Shown in pieces: positions 17,142 through 25,551 of a stretch of DNA of 64,000 bases; within the stretch, counting starts at the first letter, position 1, and every line of letters begins with the position of its first letter. A program made the translations under genes and the position numbers. The notes under the pieces were generated by a model, which searched no databases, had not been told where the DNA came from, and saw only the letters and a list, made by a program, of their open reading frames with translations. Source of the DNA: SVFI01 sp964519385. Lineage in GTDB: Bacteria > Bacillota > Clostridia > Lachnospirales > Lachnospiraceae. Where the stretch lies: NCBI GenBank assembly GCA_964519385.1, contig CAZFLR010000003.1, positions 54,886-118,885 of the forward strand, read 5' to 3'.

Positions 17142-18983
17142 CTAAAATCCGCCCGGACCGCCACCGCCCGGTGCTCCGCCGCCTCTGTTTCCGCCGCCGC
17201 GATTACCTGTGTCCATATTTCCCGGCATTCCGCCCGGCATCATGGACTCAAAGTCCTCCTCCCCGGCTGCATTCTTTTCGCTGTCTGTCTCTGCAGAGGA
17301 TAAAGAACTTACGGCCAGCATGCCCTCAGAAATCTCATCCGAGCTGATTTCCACATAATAATCGCTTTCCATTCCCTTTGTAACGACTATCCTTCTGGTA
17401 TTCATATTCTCCGGCGATGTCTCCCCTCCGTCCGCAGCATCTGCAACCTCGATATAGCAGCTTCCGTCCTCCTCTTCCTGAAGATAATCATACGGAACTA
17501 CAAGAACATCCTCTGCCGAGCTCAGAATGACACTGGTCTTAGCCGTCATTCCGACCCGGAGTCTGTCATTGGTATCTGTCAGGGAGATTTGTATTTTATA
17601 GCTCGCGCTGCCTGAAGAATTTCCTCCGCCGGAATCCTGTCCCTGACTGCTCTCAGGTGTCGGTGCCACATATGTCACAACTCCGGCAAGCTCCTCCTCG
17701 CCTGTCGCATCCGTCTTCACAACCGCCTTCATATCCTTTGCGATGTCGCTGATTTCATATTCATCCACACTCGCTTCCACAATAAAAGCAGACATATCCT
17801 GTACAACAAACAGCTCTCCTTTTTCATAGGTATCGCCTTCCTCCACGGCAATTGAGGTGATAACTCCGCTGATAGGAGATGTCACTACACATTCTCCGAG
17901 CTTTTCCTCGGCGTTCTGCACCTGTGTCTTTTGATTTTTCAGATTACTGTTTGATTCCTTTGATGTAATTGTATAATTATACTCACTTTCTTCTACCTGC
18001 TTTGCATTTTTACTGTTTGTTTCCTCCTGCGTCTCTAAGCTCTTTTCGTATTCCTTATATTTGTCCGAGGTATTTCCCTTTGCATTCTCATACTCCTCAA
18101 GTGCTGCTTCCTCAGCTTTTTTTGCCTCCTGATATGCAGTTTTGGACTCCTCTATCCGGTTATAATCCGTCTGCGCCTTTTGATAAGCAGCCTCTGCCTC
18201 CTCTGTTGCATTCTTTGCCGTCATATAGGCCTGATAAACAGCCTCATCTATGTTGCCGTTCTGGTCCTTGGAAACATTCTGCGCCTTTTCATATTCCCCT
18301 TCTGCCCTTTCCAGCTCTGCTTTCGCTTCCTGATTTGCCTTTTGAGCCTTTTCCAGCTTCTTTTTCAAACTGCTTTTTTGGGTTTTTATCTCCTCGTAAG
18401 CCTCTTTTGCCTTTTCTGTCTTCTTTACGGCCTTTTCGTAGGCTTCCTTTTTCTCCTCTTCCTTTGCAGCCGCCGTGTTATATTCTGTAAGTGCATCTGC
18501 CACGTAGGACTGCTGGTCAGCAATGCCCTCCGTATATTCCTCTGATGCATCTGTCACATTATCCTTTGCATCCTGAACCGTTTTGTTTGATTTTGTGACT
18601 GCGAGCTCATAATCCTCCTTTGCCGTTGCAAGCTCCTCCTTTAAGGATGAGGAATCCAGTGTAATAATCGTATCTCCGGCATTTACATAGTCACCTACGG
18701 ACACGTTTACCTTTGTAACCTTCACGCCGGATACATCCGCTGATATGCTCCGGTTATCTCCGCTCGCAATCGTACCTGTCAGACTGATGGAGGTTGACAA
18801 ATCCATTTTCTGAATCTGTGTCATCTGCTTTCCCATGTCTGTCGGAATATTTTGCTGTTTTTTTCTTCCCGACATACGCATAAAAAAGAACAAAAAAATA
18901 AGCAGTATGATGAGTATTACAGCTACCGTTCGTACTACTTTTTTATGCATTCTTAAAAATAATATAATTTTATTTTCTCCCAT
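17142..18983 (-). CDS. MacA/HlyD-like membrane-fusion protein with an extended coiled coil
   Basis: 613 residues. An N-terminal anchor helix (about 14-34) is followed by a split biotinyl-lipoyl-like domain (GTIASGDNRS...GDYVNAGDTIITLDSS, and SPISGVITSIAVEEGDTYEKGELF). A Glu/Lys/Ala-rich coiled coil of about 230 residues lies between the halves. The beta-barrel follows, and the last 25-30 residues are Gly/Pro/Arg-rich (GNRGGGNRGGGAPGG). In a single-membrane organism it would act outside the membrane as partner of the MacB-like pair. The coiled coil is longer than in typical MacA. Confidence 0.85.
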   Translation of the reverse strand: MGENKIILFLRMHKKVVRTVAVILIILLIFLFFFMRMSGRKKQQNIPTDMGKQMTQIQKMDLSTSISLTGTIASGDNRSISADVSGVKVTKVNVSVGDYVNAGDTIITLDSSSLKEELATAKEDYELAVTKSNKTVQDAKDNVTDASEEYTEGIADQQSYVADALTEYNTAAAKEEEKKEAYEKAVKKTEKAKEAYEEIKTQKSSLKKKLEKAQKANQEAKAELERAEGEYEKAQNVSKDQNGNIDEAVYQAYMTAKNATEEAEAAYQKAQTDYNRIEESKTAYQEAKKAEEAALEEYENAKGNTSDKYKEYEKSLETQEETNSKNAKQVEESEYNYTITSKESNSNLKNQKTQVQNAEEKLGECVVTSPISGVITSIAVEEGDTYEKGELFVVQDMSAFIVEASVDEYEISDIAKDMKAVVKTDATGEEELAGVVTYVAPTPESSQGQDSGGGNSSGSASYKIQISLTDTNDRLRVGMTAKTSVILSSAEDVLVVPYDYLQEEEDGSCYIEVADAADGGETSPENMNTRRIVVTKGMESDYYVEISSDEISEGMLAVSSLSSAETDSEKNAAGEEDFESMMPGGMPGNMDTGNRGGGNRGGGAPGGGGPGGF

Positions 18984-19074
18984 GCTCTCCCTTTTCCTTT
19001 CCTGATTTTTCCTGCCTTATATCTTAAACGGGAAATGTGAAAAAAAGAGGGAGAGAATGTGTTTTTTCTATGTC

Positions 19075-19896
19075 TTATTGAGGAAGAATAAAGGTGTCAA
19101 TCACCTTCACGATTCCGTCCTCATCATTGGAATCCGTAATAAAGTCGGCTGACTTTTTGACCTCCTCCTGGGCATTCGCCATCGCCACGCCGATTCCTGC
19201 ATATTTTATCATTGTCATGTCATTAAATCCGTCACCGCAGCAAATCGTATTTTCCCTTGTCAGCCCCACGGTCTCAAGCATGCGGTCAAGGGATGTTGCC
19301 TTATCAACATTTTTCGGCATAATCTCAATAAAAAACGGCTCTGAGCGATAAATACTGAGCACATCCCCATACATCTCCACAAGCTGTTTTTCGTATTCCT
19401 GCGCCTTTTGAGGAGGTGCTGTCATCAGACATTTGTTTAAGCTGTATTCTCTGTACTGTTCAAAATTGTCCACCTTCCGGCAAGGCATTGCGTTGATGCG
19501 CGACTCCAGCTCAATATATTCATCCATCCGCGTTCCGACAATAATATAATCGCCAAGATACGTCACGATGCCAATGTCGTTTTTCAGCGCGAATCTGTAT
19601 AATCCCGAAATCACGTTGGAAGGCAGAATCTTCTGATAAACAATCTCTCCGCTCCGGCATTCGACAATCCTTCCACCGTTAAACGACAGAAGATATCCTC
19701 CGTATTTTTCAAGCTCCAGCTCCTCTGCATATCGGCGCATTCCCGGTGTCGGCCGTCCGGAGGCCAGAATGACCTTATGACCTCTTTCCATAATGCGTAA
19801 AATACCGGCTTTTGTTTCAGGTGTAATCTCTTTTTGCGAATTTGTAAGTGTACCGTCAATATCAAGTACCAAAATCTTTGTATCTTTTGCTTTCAT
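19075..19896 (-). CDS. Cof-type HAD-IIB family hydrolase
   Basis: 273 residues. HAD motif I LDIDGTLT (catalytic Asp pair), motif II SGRPTPGM, and motif IV CGDGFNDMTMIKYAG are present, with the type-IIB cap between. Family members dephosphorylate sugar phosphates, flavin mononucleotide or pyridoxal phosphate; the specific substrate is unknown. Its promoter is the strong TTGAAA-17-TATAAT at 19942-19970. Confidence 0.9.
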   Translation of the reverse strand: MKAKDTKILVLDIDGTLTNSQKEITPETKAGILRIMERGHKVILASGRPTPGMRRYAEELELEKYGGYLLSFNGGRIVECRSGEIVYQKILPSNVISGLYRFALKNDIGIVTYLGDYIIVGTRMDEYIELESRINAMPCRKVDNFEQYREYSLNKCLMTAPPQKAQEYEKQLVEMYGDVLSIYRSEPFFIEIMPKNVDKATSLDRMLETVGLTRENTICCGDGFNDMTMIKYAGIGVAMANAQEEVKKSADFITDSNDEDGIVKVIDTFILPQ

Positions 19897-19941
19897 TTTT
19901 TTCTCCGTCCGAATTTTTCTCTGTTTTTACAAACCAAATTG

Positions 19942-19970
19942 ATTATATACACTGTGTTCTTTTTTTTCAA
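19942..19970 (-). promoter_or_regulatory. Sigma-A promoter of the Cof-type hydrolase
   Basis: Minus strand: -35 TTGAAA (19970-19965), 17-bp spacer, -10 TATAAT (19947-19942). Confidence 0.75.
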
Positions 19971-19999
19971 TCTGTCTTTCCGAATTTCCTTATATATGG

Positions 20000-20005
20000 T
20001 ATGAT
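20000..20005 (+). promoter_or_regulatory. Extended -10 box for the DUF1905/C39-like gene
   Basis: TATGAT at 20000-20005 is preceded by TG-x, giving an extended -10. The -35 region is weak. It is divergent from the Cof promoter. Confidence 0.4.
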
Positions 20006-20073
20006 GTACGCATGGCATGATAATTTTTAACATGTCGTAAAGAGAAGGAAAACTGTGTAGTGAGGTTGAGTTT

Positions 20074-20742
20074 ATGAAGTATCATTTTTTAGGAAAAGTC
20101 GTTTTTGAAAATGACGCTTATCAGATTAAAATTCCGTTTAATGTATGGGAAGTATGCACCGGACAGGGAAGTCTTCCTGTCTCAGTTGTCATAGACAATA
20201 ACGAATTTACCTGTGATCTGGTGTCAATGGGAAAGGGGCTTTACAATATTCCTCTGACCGAAGAGCTTGCAAACACGCTCCCGGAAACGTGCGATGTTGT
20301 ATTCCGCGTCTTAGAGCACGTGGCCAATGTCAGCGGAAACAGTCCGTATTCCACAGAGAGTCCTATTCGCAAGGTAGACAGCATGAAGCTGATTACCCAG
20401 CCGAATGACGGTCTCTGCGGACAGACCTGTATTGCCATGCTGGCGGGCATTACACTTGACGAAGCCTGCGAGGTGATGCACTGTCGCGACTGGCAGGCAA
20501 ATATGGGACGTATGATTATCTCTCTTGATTATCTCGGCATCGAACACGCTGACGTAATCGAATATGCCTGCGGTGAAGAGGTTGTATTCCCAAAATGTGC
20601 CATTTTAATGGAAAAAATGGGACGCTTCAGTCATTATCTTATCTGGTATGACGGTACATATTTTGATCCGACGGAGGGTATTCTCGAGGATTTTGATAAA
20701 AACAATCTTGTAGGTTATCTGGAAATCAAAACTTTTGATTAA
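20074..20742 (+). CDS. DUF1905-like domain fused to a C39-like cysteine peptidase domain
   Basis: 222 residues, no signal peptide. Residues 1-95 look like DUF1905 (KIPFNVWEVCTG..., LPVSVVIDNNEF, GKGLYNIPLTEEL, CDVVFRVLE). Residues about 105-222 look like a papain-like C39 domain: Gln in KLITQPNDGLCGQTC, a candidate nucleophile Cys in CGQTCIAML, His in FSHYLIWYDG and Asp in FDPTEG. C39 peptidases usually cut double-glycine leaders, but no transporter domain is attached and many C39-like proteins have other roles. GAGG precedes the ATG. The secreted esterase gene starts 23 bp after its stop. Confidence 0.65.
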   Translation: MKYHFLGKVVFENDAYQIKIPFNVWEVCTGQGSLPVSVVIDNNEFTCDLVSMGKGLYNIPLTEELANTLPETCDVVFRVLEHVANVSGNSPYSTESPIRKVDSMKLITQPNDGLCGQTCIAMLAGITLDEACEVMHCRDWQANMGRMIISLDYLGIEHADVIEYACGEEVVFPKCAILMEKMGRFSHYLIWYDGTYFDPTEGILEDFDKNNLVGYLEIKTFD

Positions 20743-20764
20743 GACTTTTTGGGGGTTTTTACAA

Positions 20765-21811
20765 ATGAAAAGATATAAACAAACATGCGGGCTTATTTTT
20801 GCCCTGCTGCTTCTGCTGACTTTCACGATACCGGCAGAGGCTGCAAATGCAAGGATGAGCAACCGGAAGATATCGTTACTTCCGGGAAACACCTATTCTC
20901 TTTCCGTGAAGAATCACTCCGGGCGTGTGTCCTGGTCATCCAGCTCAAGAAAGGTTGCCCGGGTCAATTCAAGGGGAAAGGTCACGGCCGTATCTCCGGG
21001 AAAAGCCAGAATTACGGCGAAGGTTGGGAAACAGACCCTTTCGTGTGTCGTTGTTGTTGAAGCCACGGTCGATGTGATTGTGTTCTGCGGACAGAGCAAT
21101 ATGACCGGTGTTGGCAATCATCAGGAAGCTCCGAAGCTTTTACAGGGTGCAGGCTATGCCTTTAATTATGTGACCGGTCGAAAGAATTTTTCCATACTTA
21201 AGGAGCCGTTCGGTCTCGGACAGAATGATTCTTATTTTGCAAACGGTGATTATACCAGAGGCTCTCTTGTGACAGCCTTTGTGAATGCATATTACAAGCA
21301 GACCCGTACACCTGTTATCGCAGTTCCTGCCTCGTGTGTCGGCAGCGGAAGCGTCTCCTGGGTGGACAAACGGTATGAAGGCGTGATTAAAAGAGTCAAC
21401 GCCGCTACCGGACTTGCCCGTAAGAAAGGGCTTTCCGTGGGTCATGTCTATATGGTATGGATGCAGGGAGAAAATGACGCATTTGCAGATATGACCGCCA
21501 AGCTTCATAAGAAGAACCTTACGAATATGGTGAAAAAGATTAAGCGTGAAACACCGGTGGAAAAATGCATGGTTATCGGTATTGCCAATTATACCCGTGA
21601 TGCTGCAATCGGTGAAAATTTCAAGCGCATACAAAAAGCACAGAAGGATCTGTGCAAATCAAACAGTAATTTTATGATGATTTCAACGAAGGCAGCCACT
21701 CTGTCCGGTGATTATTTCCGTGATGACGGTCTTCACATCACCCAGAGCGGTCTTAACCTGATAGGAACCGATGCCGGAAACAGAGCCGGACGTTACGCTA
21801 AAAACCATTAG
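20765..21811 (+). CDS. Secreted Ig-like (BIG2) plus SGNH/sialate-O-acetylesterase-type esterase
   Basis: 348 residues. A signal peptide (KQTCGLIFALLLLLTF..., cleavage near AEA-AN) is followed by a BIG2 domain (about 28-95: RKISLLPGNTYSL, SSRKVARVNSRGKVTAVSPG). The SGNH esterase domain then carries the nucleophile motif CGQSNMTG and the catalytic pair in DDGLHITQSG near the C-terminus. Related enzymes de-acetylate glycans outside the cell. The frame opens at 20735 inside the previous gene; ATG 20765 with GGGGG 9 bp upstream starts exactly at the signal peptide. It overlaps the convergent small gene at 21798 by 14 bp. Confidence 0.85.
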   Translation: MKRYKQTCGLIFALLLLLTFTIPAEAANARMSNRKISLLPGNTYSLSVKNHSGRVSWSSSSRKVARVNSRGKVTAVSPGKARITAKVGKQTLSCVVVVEATVDVIVFCGQSNMTGVGNHQEAPKLLQGAGYAFNYVTGRKNFSILKEPFGLGQNDSYFANGDYTRGSLVTAFVNAYYKQTRTPVIAVPASCVGSGSVSWVDKRYEGVIKRVNAATGLARKKGLSVGHVYMVWMQGENDAFADMTAKLHKKNLTNMVKKIKRETPVEKCMVIGIANYTRDAAIGENFKRIQKAQKDLCKSNSNFMMISTKAATLSGDYFRDDGLHITQSGLNLIGTDAGNRAGRYAKNH

Positions 21812-22058
21812 AATATTTTTCTGCATGAAGCTCATTCAGCCATGCAACAGCTTCCTCCTTACCCTCACCGGTAAGGGGGAATTCTTTTTTTTCCATGGTT
21901 TCTTTATCCGCCTTTGCATAGCAGAGCGGTTCCGGCCATGCGGACACTTCCATTTTTCCGTCCCCGCTGTTTTTAAACATATATCTCATTCCCCGGTATC
22001 CGCCTGTATATTCTACTTTTTTAATATAAGCCACGGAAATTTTGTTTGTCTCTATCAT
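21798..22058 (-). CDS. Small conserved-looking hypothetical protein
   Basis: 86 residues, not recognised. It has a compact alpha/beta look (ISVAYIKKVEYTGGYRGMRY, then a helical tail KEEAVAWLNELHAE) and a Trp/Cys-containing middle. AAGAGG precedes the ATG, and it starts 15 bp after the pepP stop, so it is the last gene of the pepP operon. It overlaps the esterase gene end by 14 bp. A hairpin CCTTACC/GGTAAGG at 21857-21876 with a downstream T-run on the plus strand lies inside it and could terminate the esterase transcript. Confidence 0.55.
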   Translation of the reverse strand: MIETNKISVAYIKKVEYTGGYRGMRYMFKNSGDGKMEVSAWPEPLCYAKADKETMEKKEFPLTGEGKEEAVAWLNELHAEKYSNGF

Positions 22059-22073
22059 AAAATGCCTCTTTTC

Positions 22074-23885
22074 TTATTCCTTCGCTCCGATAGGTTTTGT
22101 CACCTCATAAAGCCATTTTCGCACTTCCTCCGGCAATCTGTCCGCAAGCTGTTCATACACCTTTTCATGGTATGCATTCAAAAGCTCTTTGTCCTCCTCC
22201 GTAAGCATTTCCGCCTTAACTGCCTCCGGGTCAAACGGTGCCATCGTCAAAGGTTCAAAACACATAAACTGTCCGTATTCTGTTTCCTCCGCAGTTTTAC
22301 ATAAAATCAGATTTTCAAGTCGGATTCCGTATTTTCCTTCCAGATAAACGCCGGGCTCATCCGAGGTCACCATTCCATCCTCAAACACACCGTCTTCACA
22401 GTAGCGCGTCCTAAATGCATTTGGTCCTTCATGCACATTCAAAAGATAACCGACTCCGTGACCTGTTCCGTGATTAAAATCCAGCCCCAGACGGTACAAC
22501 GGCTCCCTTGCAATATAATCGAGATTGGCACCTGTCAGACCGTGTAAAAACCGGGCATTCATGAGTCTTAAATTTCCCTGAAGCACCGCCGTATAATGTG
22601 TTTTCTGCTCCTCGGACAGCTCTCCCATGGCAATGGTTCTTGTAATATCCGTGGTTCCCTGCAGATAATGTCCGCCAACATCGCACAACAGAAAGCTTTC
22701 GGGCTTTATTACCGCATCGGATGTTCCGTCGCTGCTGTAATGTACAATCGCTCCGTGCTCCTTAAATGCAACGATTGGAGCAAAGCTCTCTCCGACGTAG
22801 TTCTCCTGCTGCCTGCGCAGCTCTTCCAGCTTCTTTGCCGCGCTGTCTTCCGTCGCCGCTTCCCTGCCTGTGCGCACGCTGTTTTTCAGCCAGTAAATAA
22901 AACTTGTTACGGCCACTCCGTCCCTGATATGCGCCTCTTTTATATTTTCAATCTCGGTTTCATTTTTGACAGCCTTGCGAAGCATAACCGGATTATGTTT
23001 TTCCAGCTTTTTACATTTATCGGGGATGAGCTCGTATATACGATGACTGGCAAAGGTCTTGTCAATCCAGACACAGCTTTCCGGGGCTATTTTGCATATG
23101 TCCCCATAAAAATCCTCATACGCAAAGACATCGATACCGTCTCTTCTCAGACAGTCCTTTATTTTCTCATCTGTAATGCTGCAATATAATCCTGCCCTGT
23201 CATTTTCAAGGATTAAAAAGGACAAAAACACCGGATTATATGCAATGTCGTTTCCCCGGAGATTCGTCAGCCACGCAATGTCATCCGGTGTGGAAAGCAG
23301 AAGGACATCTGCTCCCTCCTTCTTCATATCCTCCCGGATTTTCACAAGCTTTTCCCCGACGGATATTCCGGCATAAGACTCCTTCAGAATCCATACAGGT
23401 TCGTTTGGAAATTCCGGTCTTGGGCACTCCCTGTCCCGGTTCCATATCTCACCTGCGATATCTATATCCGAAACAATTTTCAGCCCTTCCAGTTTCTCTG
23501 CGAAGGCTTCACTCACAAGACGGCCGTCAAAACCGACAGCCTCCTCTGCATTTTCCTTTTCTGCCATATATGAGAATACAAATTCCGAAACGGACGGAAC
23601 CTGTTTTTCTCCCATTTTCTGCAATGTAATCCCTGTCCCGGAAAGCTGCTGCCCGGCCTGAAGAAAATATCTCCCATCAGTCCACAAATAGCCTCTTTCC
23701 TTCGTCACAACCAACGTGCCTGCGGAGCCGGTAAAGCCCGAAAAATAACGTATAAGCTTATAATACTCTCCGATATACTCACTTCCGTGGTTGTCATTCA
23801 TTGACACGATATATACGGCTATTTTATTTTCTTTCATCCGGCTTTGCAGCTCTGCAAGCCTTGCAGCTATTTTTTCTTTTTTCAT
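22074..23885 (-). CDS. Xaa-Pro aminopeptidase (M24 family, three-domain form)
   Basis: 603 residues, the length of the longer PepP group with two creatinase-like N-terminal domains, the M24 pita-bread domain and a C-terminal extension. Metal ligands are visible in DVGGHYLQGTTDITRT (two Asp), HGTGHGVGY (His), and two Glu in the DEPGVYLEGKYGIRLEN stretch. It removes an N-terminal residue preceding proline in the cytoplasm, using two Mn2+ or similar. AGAAGG precedes the ATG, 14 bp from the flippase-like gene. Confidence 0.93.
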   Translation of the reverse strand: MKKEKIAARLAELQSRMKENKIAVYIVSMNDNHGSEYIGEYYKLIRYFSGFTGSAGTLVVTKERGYLWTDGRYFLQAGQQLSGTGITLQKMGEKQVPSVSEFVFSYMAEKENAEEAVGFDGRLVSEAFAEKLEGLKIVSDIDIAGEIWNRDRECPRPEFPNEPVWILKESYAGISVGEKLVKIREDMKKEGADVLLLSTPDDIAWLTNLRGNDIAYNPVFLSFLILENDRAGLYCSITDEKIKDCLRRDGIDVFAYEDFYGDICKIAPESCVWIDKTFASHRIYELIPDKCKKLEKHNPVMLRKAVKNETEIENIKEAHIRDGVAVTSFIYWLKNSVRTGREAATEDSAAKKLEELRRQQENYVGESFAPIVAFKEHGAIVHYSSDGTSDAVIKPESFLLCDVGGHYLQGTTDITRTIAMGELSEEQKTHYTAVLQGNLRLMNARFLHGLTGANLDYIAREPLYRLGLDFNHGTGHGVGYLLNVHEGPNAFRTRYCEDGVFEDGMVTSDEPGVYLEGKYGIRLENLILCKTAEETEYGQFMCFEPLTMAPFDPEAVKAEMLTEEDKELLNAYHEKVYEQLADRLPEEVRKWLYEVTKPIGAKE

Positions 23886-23899
23886 ATACTGTTTTCCTT

Positions 23900-25528
23900 C
23901 TAAAGTAAATGAAGCTTCTTTGCCAGTCTGACAATTGCTCCGCCCTTTGGAATGTTCTTAAGCTCCTCTTCCGAAAGCGCACCCGTTTTAATTACCAGCG
24001 TAAAATATATGATGACCGCCACGAATACGGCAAGAGCGAGGGCTATCAGATTCACCGGGGCAATCATATAGACCACCTTATATACATAGTAGGCTGACAC
24101 TCCCATAACCAGTGCAGAGAGAGCCGGCTTCAAAAATGTTTTTATGATTTCCTGACGATATCCAAGTGCTTTTCTTACTGCCACATTGTTTAAAAGGCAC
24201 ATAAGGAAGGAGTACACAATCATCGCAACGGCAAGAGCGTAGAGCGAAAGCTTTGTGTACAGCAGAAGAACTACCAGAACCAGCGTCTGTACAACCAGTG
24301 CTGCTGCTGCATTAATTACCGGAACATTTACCTTCCCGATTCCCTGTAAAACCGCATTCGTCAGCGTGGACAGGGCATAGAAAATAACCGATACGCTGAT
24401 GGCACGTAAAAGTGACGCTGCAAGGGCAAGGGATTCCTTTTGCGGAAATAAAAGTGCCGTAATCGGCTCTGCAAGTGCAAACATACCAAATGCACACGGA
24501 ATGGAAATCAGCATAGTGGTCTGAACCGCCACATATATCTGATGGTGTGTTTTTTCTTTATCTCCCTGCGCATAGGAAGCAGAAATACTCGGAATCATCG
24601 CAGAAGACATAGAAGACGCAATCGCAATCGGGATATTGGAAATCACAACGGCTTTTCCCGCAAAAATACCATAATTGACTGCTATCATGGATTCCGACCA
24701 ATTCATAACGTGTTTCATTATCTTAGTGTAAATAGTCTGATTCAGAGACGTTGAAAAATTGTATATAAATGTACTTAAAATAAATGGTGTTACCATGCTG
24801 AAGATAATGCCAAATATCTGCCTGTAGGAAAGCTCCTTATGCCGGACATCCTTCCGGACTCTTTTTATGATAAGCTTCCGGTTCAGTCCGTATACTGCCC
24901 ACATAAATAAAAGTGCAATGAGAACTCCGCTTCCCGTTCCGAGTGCACTTCCGATGGCCCCGTTTATTGCCTGTGTGGTTTCCGATTCTGTTGCAACTGT
25001 CTGAATAAGCATATGTGCTGCCAACAGACTGACAACAGCATTCAGAATCTGTTCTATAATCTGCGATACGGAGGTCTGAAGCATAGTCCGGTGCGCCTGA
25101 AAATAACCGCGCAGAACGCCTAAAAGCCCGGACAGAAAAATGGTCGGTGCAAACACTCTGAGAACTGATTTACAATTGTCTTCAACTAACCATCCGGCCC
25201 CAAAAAAGGTAAAGAGGCTTGCAATGCCTCCGACAACCACAACGTAAAGAATGGCACAGTGAAAAATCCTATGTGCGTTTCTGTACTCCCGCAGTGCAAG
25301 TCTTTGTGCAATCACCTTGGAAATTGCCGACGGAATGCTGTAGGAAGAGATAAGAAGAATGATAGTGTAGATATTATAAGCACTGCTGTAATATCCGTTA
25401 CCCTCATCCCCAATAATTTCTGTCAGAGGCGAACGATATAAAATTCCTATTATACGGACGAGAATGCCCGCCATTGCCAAAATTCCGGCCTGCACGACAA
25501 ACCCGTCTTTTTTATTGTTCTGACTCAT
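23900..25528 (-). CDS. MurJ/SpoVB-like lipid flippase (MOP superfamily)
   Basis: 542 residues with about 14 hydrophobic segments. The N-terminal AGILAMAGILVRIIGILYRSPL and PSAISKVIAQRLALREYRNA segments are typical of the SpoVB/YtgP branch of the polysaccharide flippase family. Such proteins move lipid II or related lipid-linked precursors across the membrane; SpoVB itself acts in spore cortex formation. Whether this copy is sporulation-specific cannot be told here. It lies between yitJ and pepP with 23 and 14 bp gaps. Confidence 0.85.
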   Translation of the reverse strand: MSQNNKKDGFVVQAGILAMAGILVRIIGILYRSPLTEIIGDEGNGYYSSAYNIYTIILLISSYSIPSAISKVIAQRLALREYRNAHRIFHCAILYVVVVGGIASLFTFFGAGWLVEDNCKSVLRVFAPTIFLSGLLGVLRGYFQAHRTMLQTSVSQIIEQILNAVVSLLAAHMLIQTVATESETTQAINGAIGSALGTGSGVLIALLFMWAVYGLNRKLIIKRVRKDVRHKELSYRQIFGIIFSMVTPFILSTFIYNFSTSLNQTIYTKIMKHVMNWSESMIAVNYGIFAGKAVVISNIPIAIASSMSSAMIPSISASYAQGDKEKTHHQIYVAVQTTMLISIPCAFGMFALAEPITALLFPQKESLALAASLLRAISVSVIFYALSTLTNAVLQGIGKVNVPVINAAAALVVQTLVLVVLLLYTKLSLYALAVAMIVYSFLMCLLNNVAVRKALGYRQEIIKTFLKPALSALVMGVSAYYVYKVVYMIAPVNLIALALAVFVAVIIYFTLVIKTGALSEEELKNIPKGGAIVRLAKKLHLL

Positions 25529-25551
25529 AGCTGCTCCTTGTCAGATTCCTT

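Noticed and set aside
17969..18490. Long plus-strand frames opposite the MacA-like coiled coil
   Set aside because: They are low-complexity complements of Glu/Lys/Ala codons.
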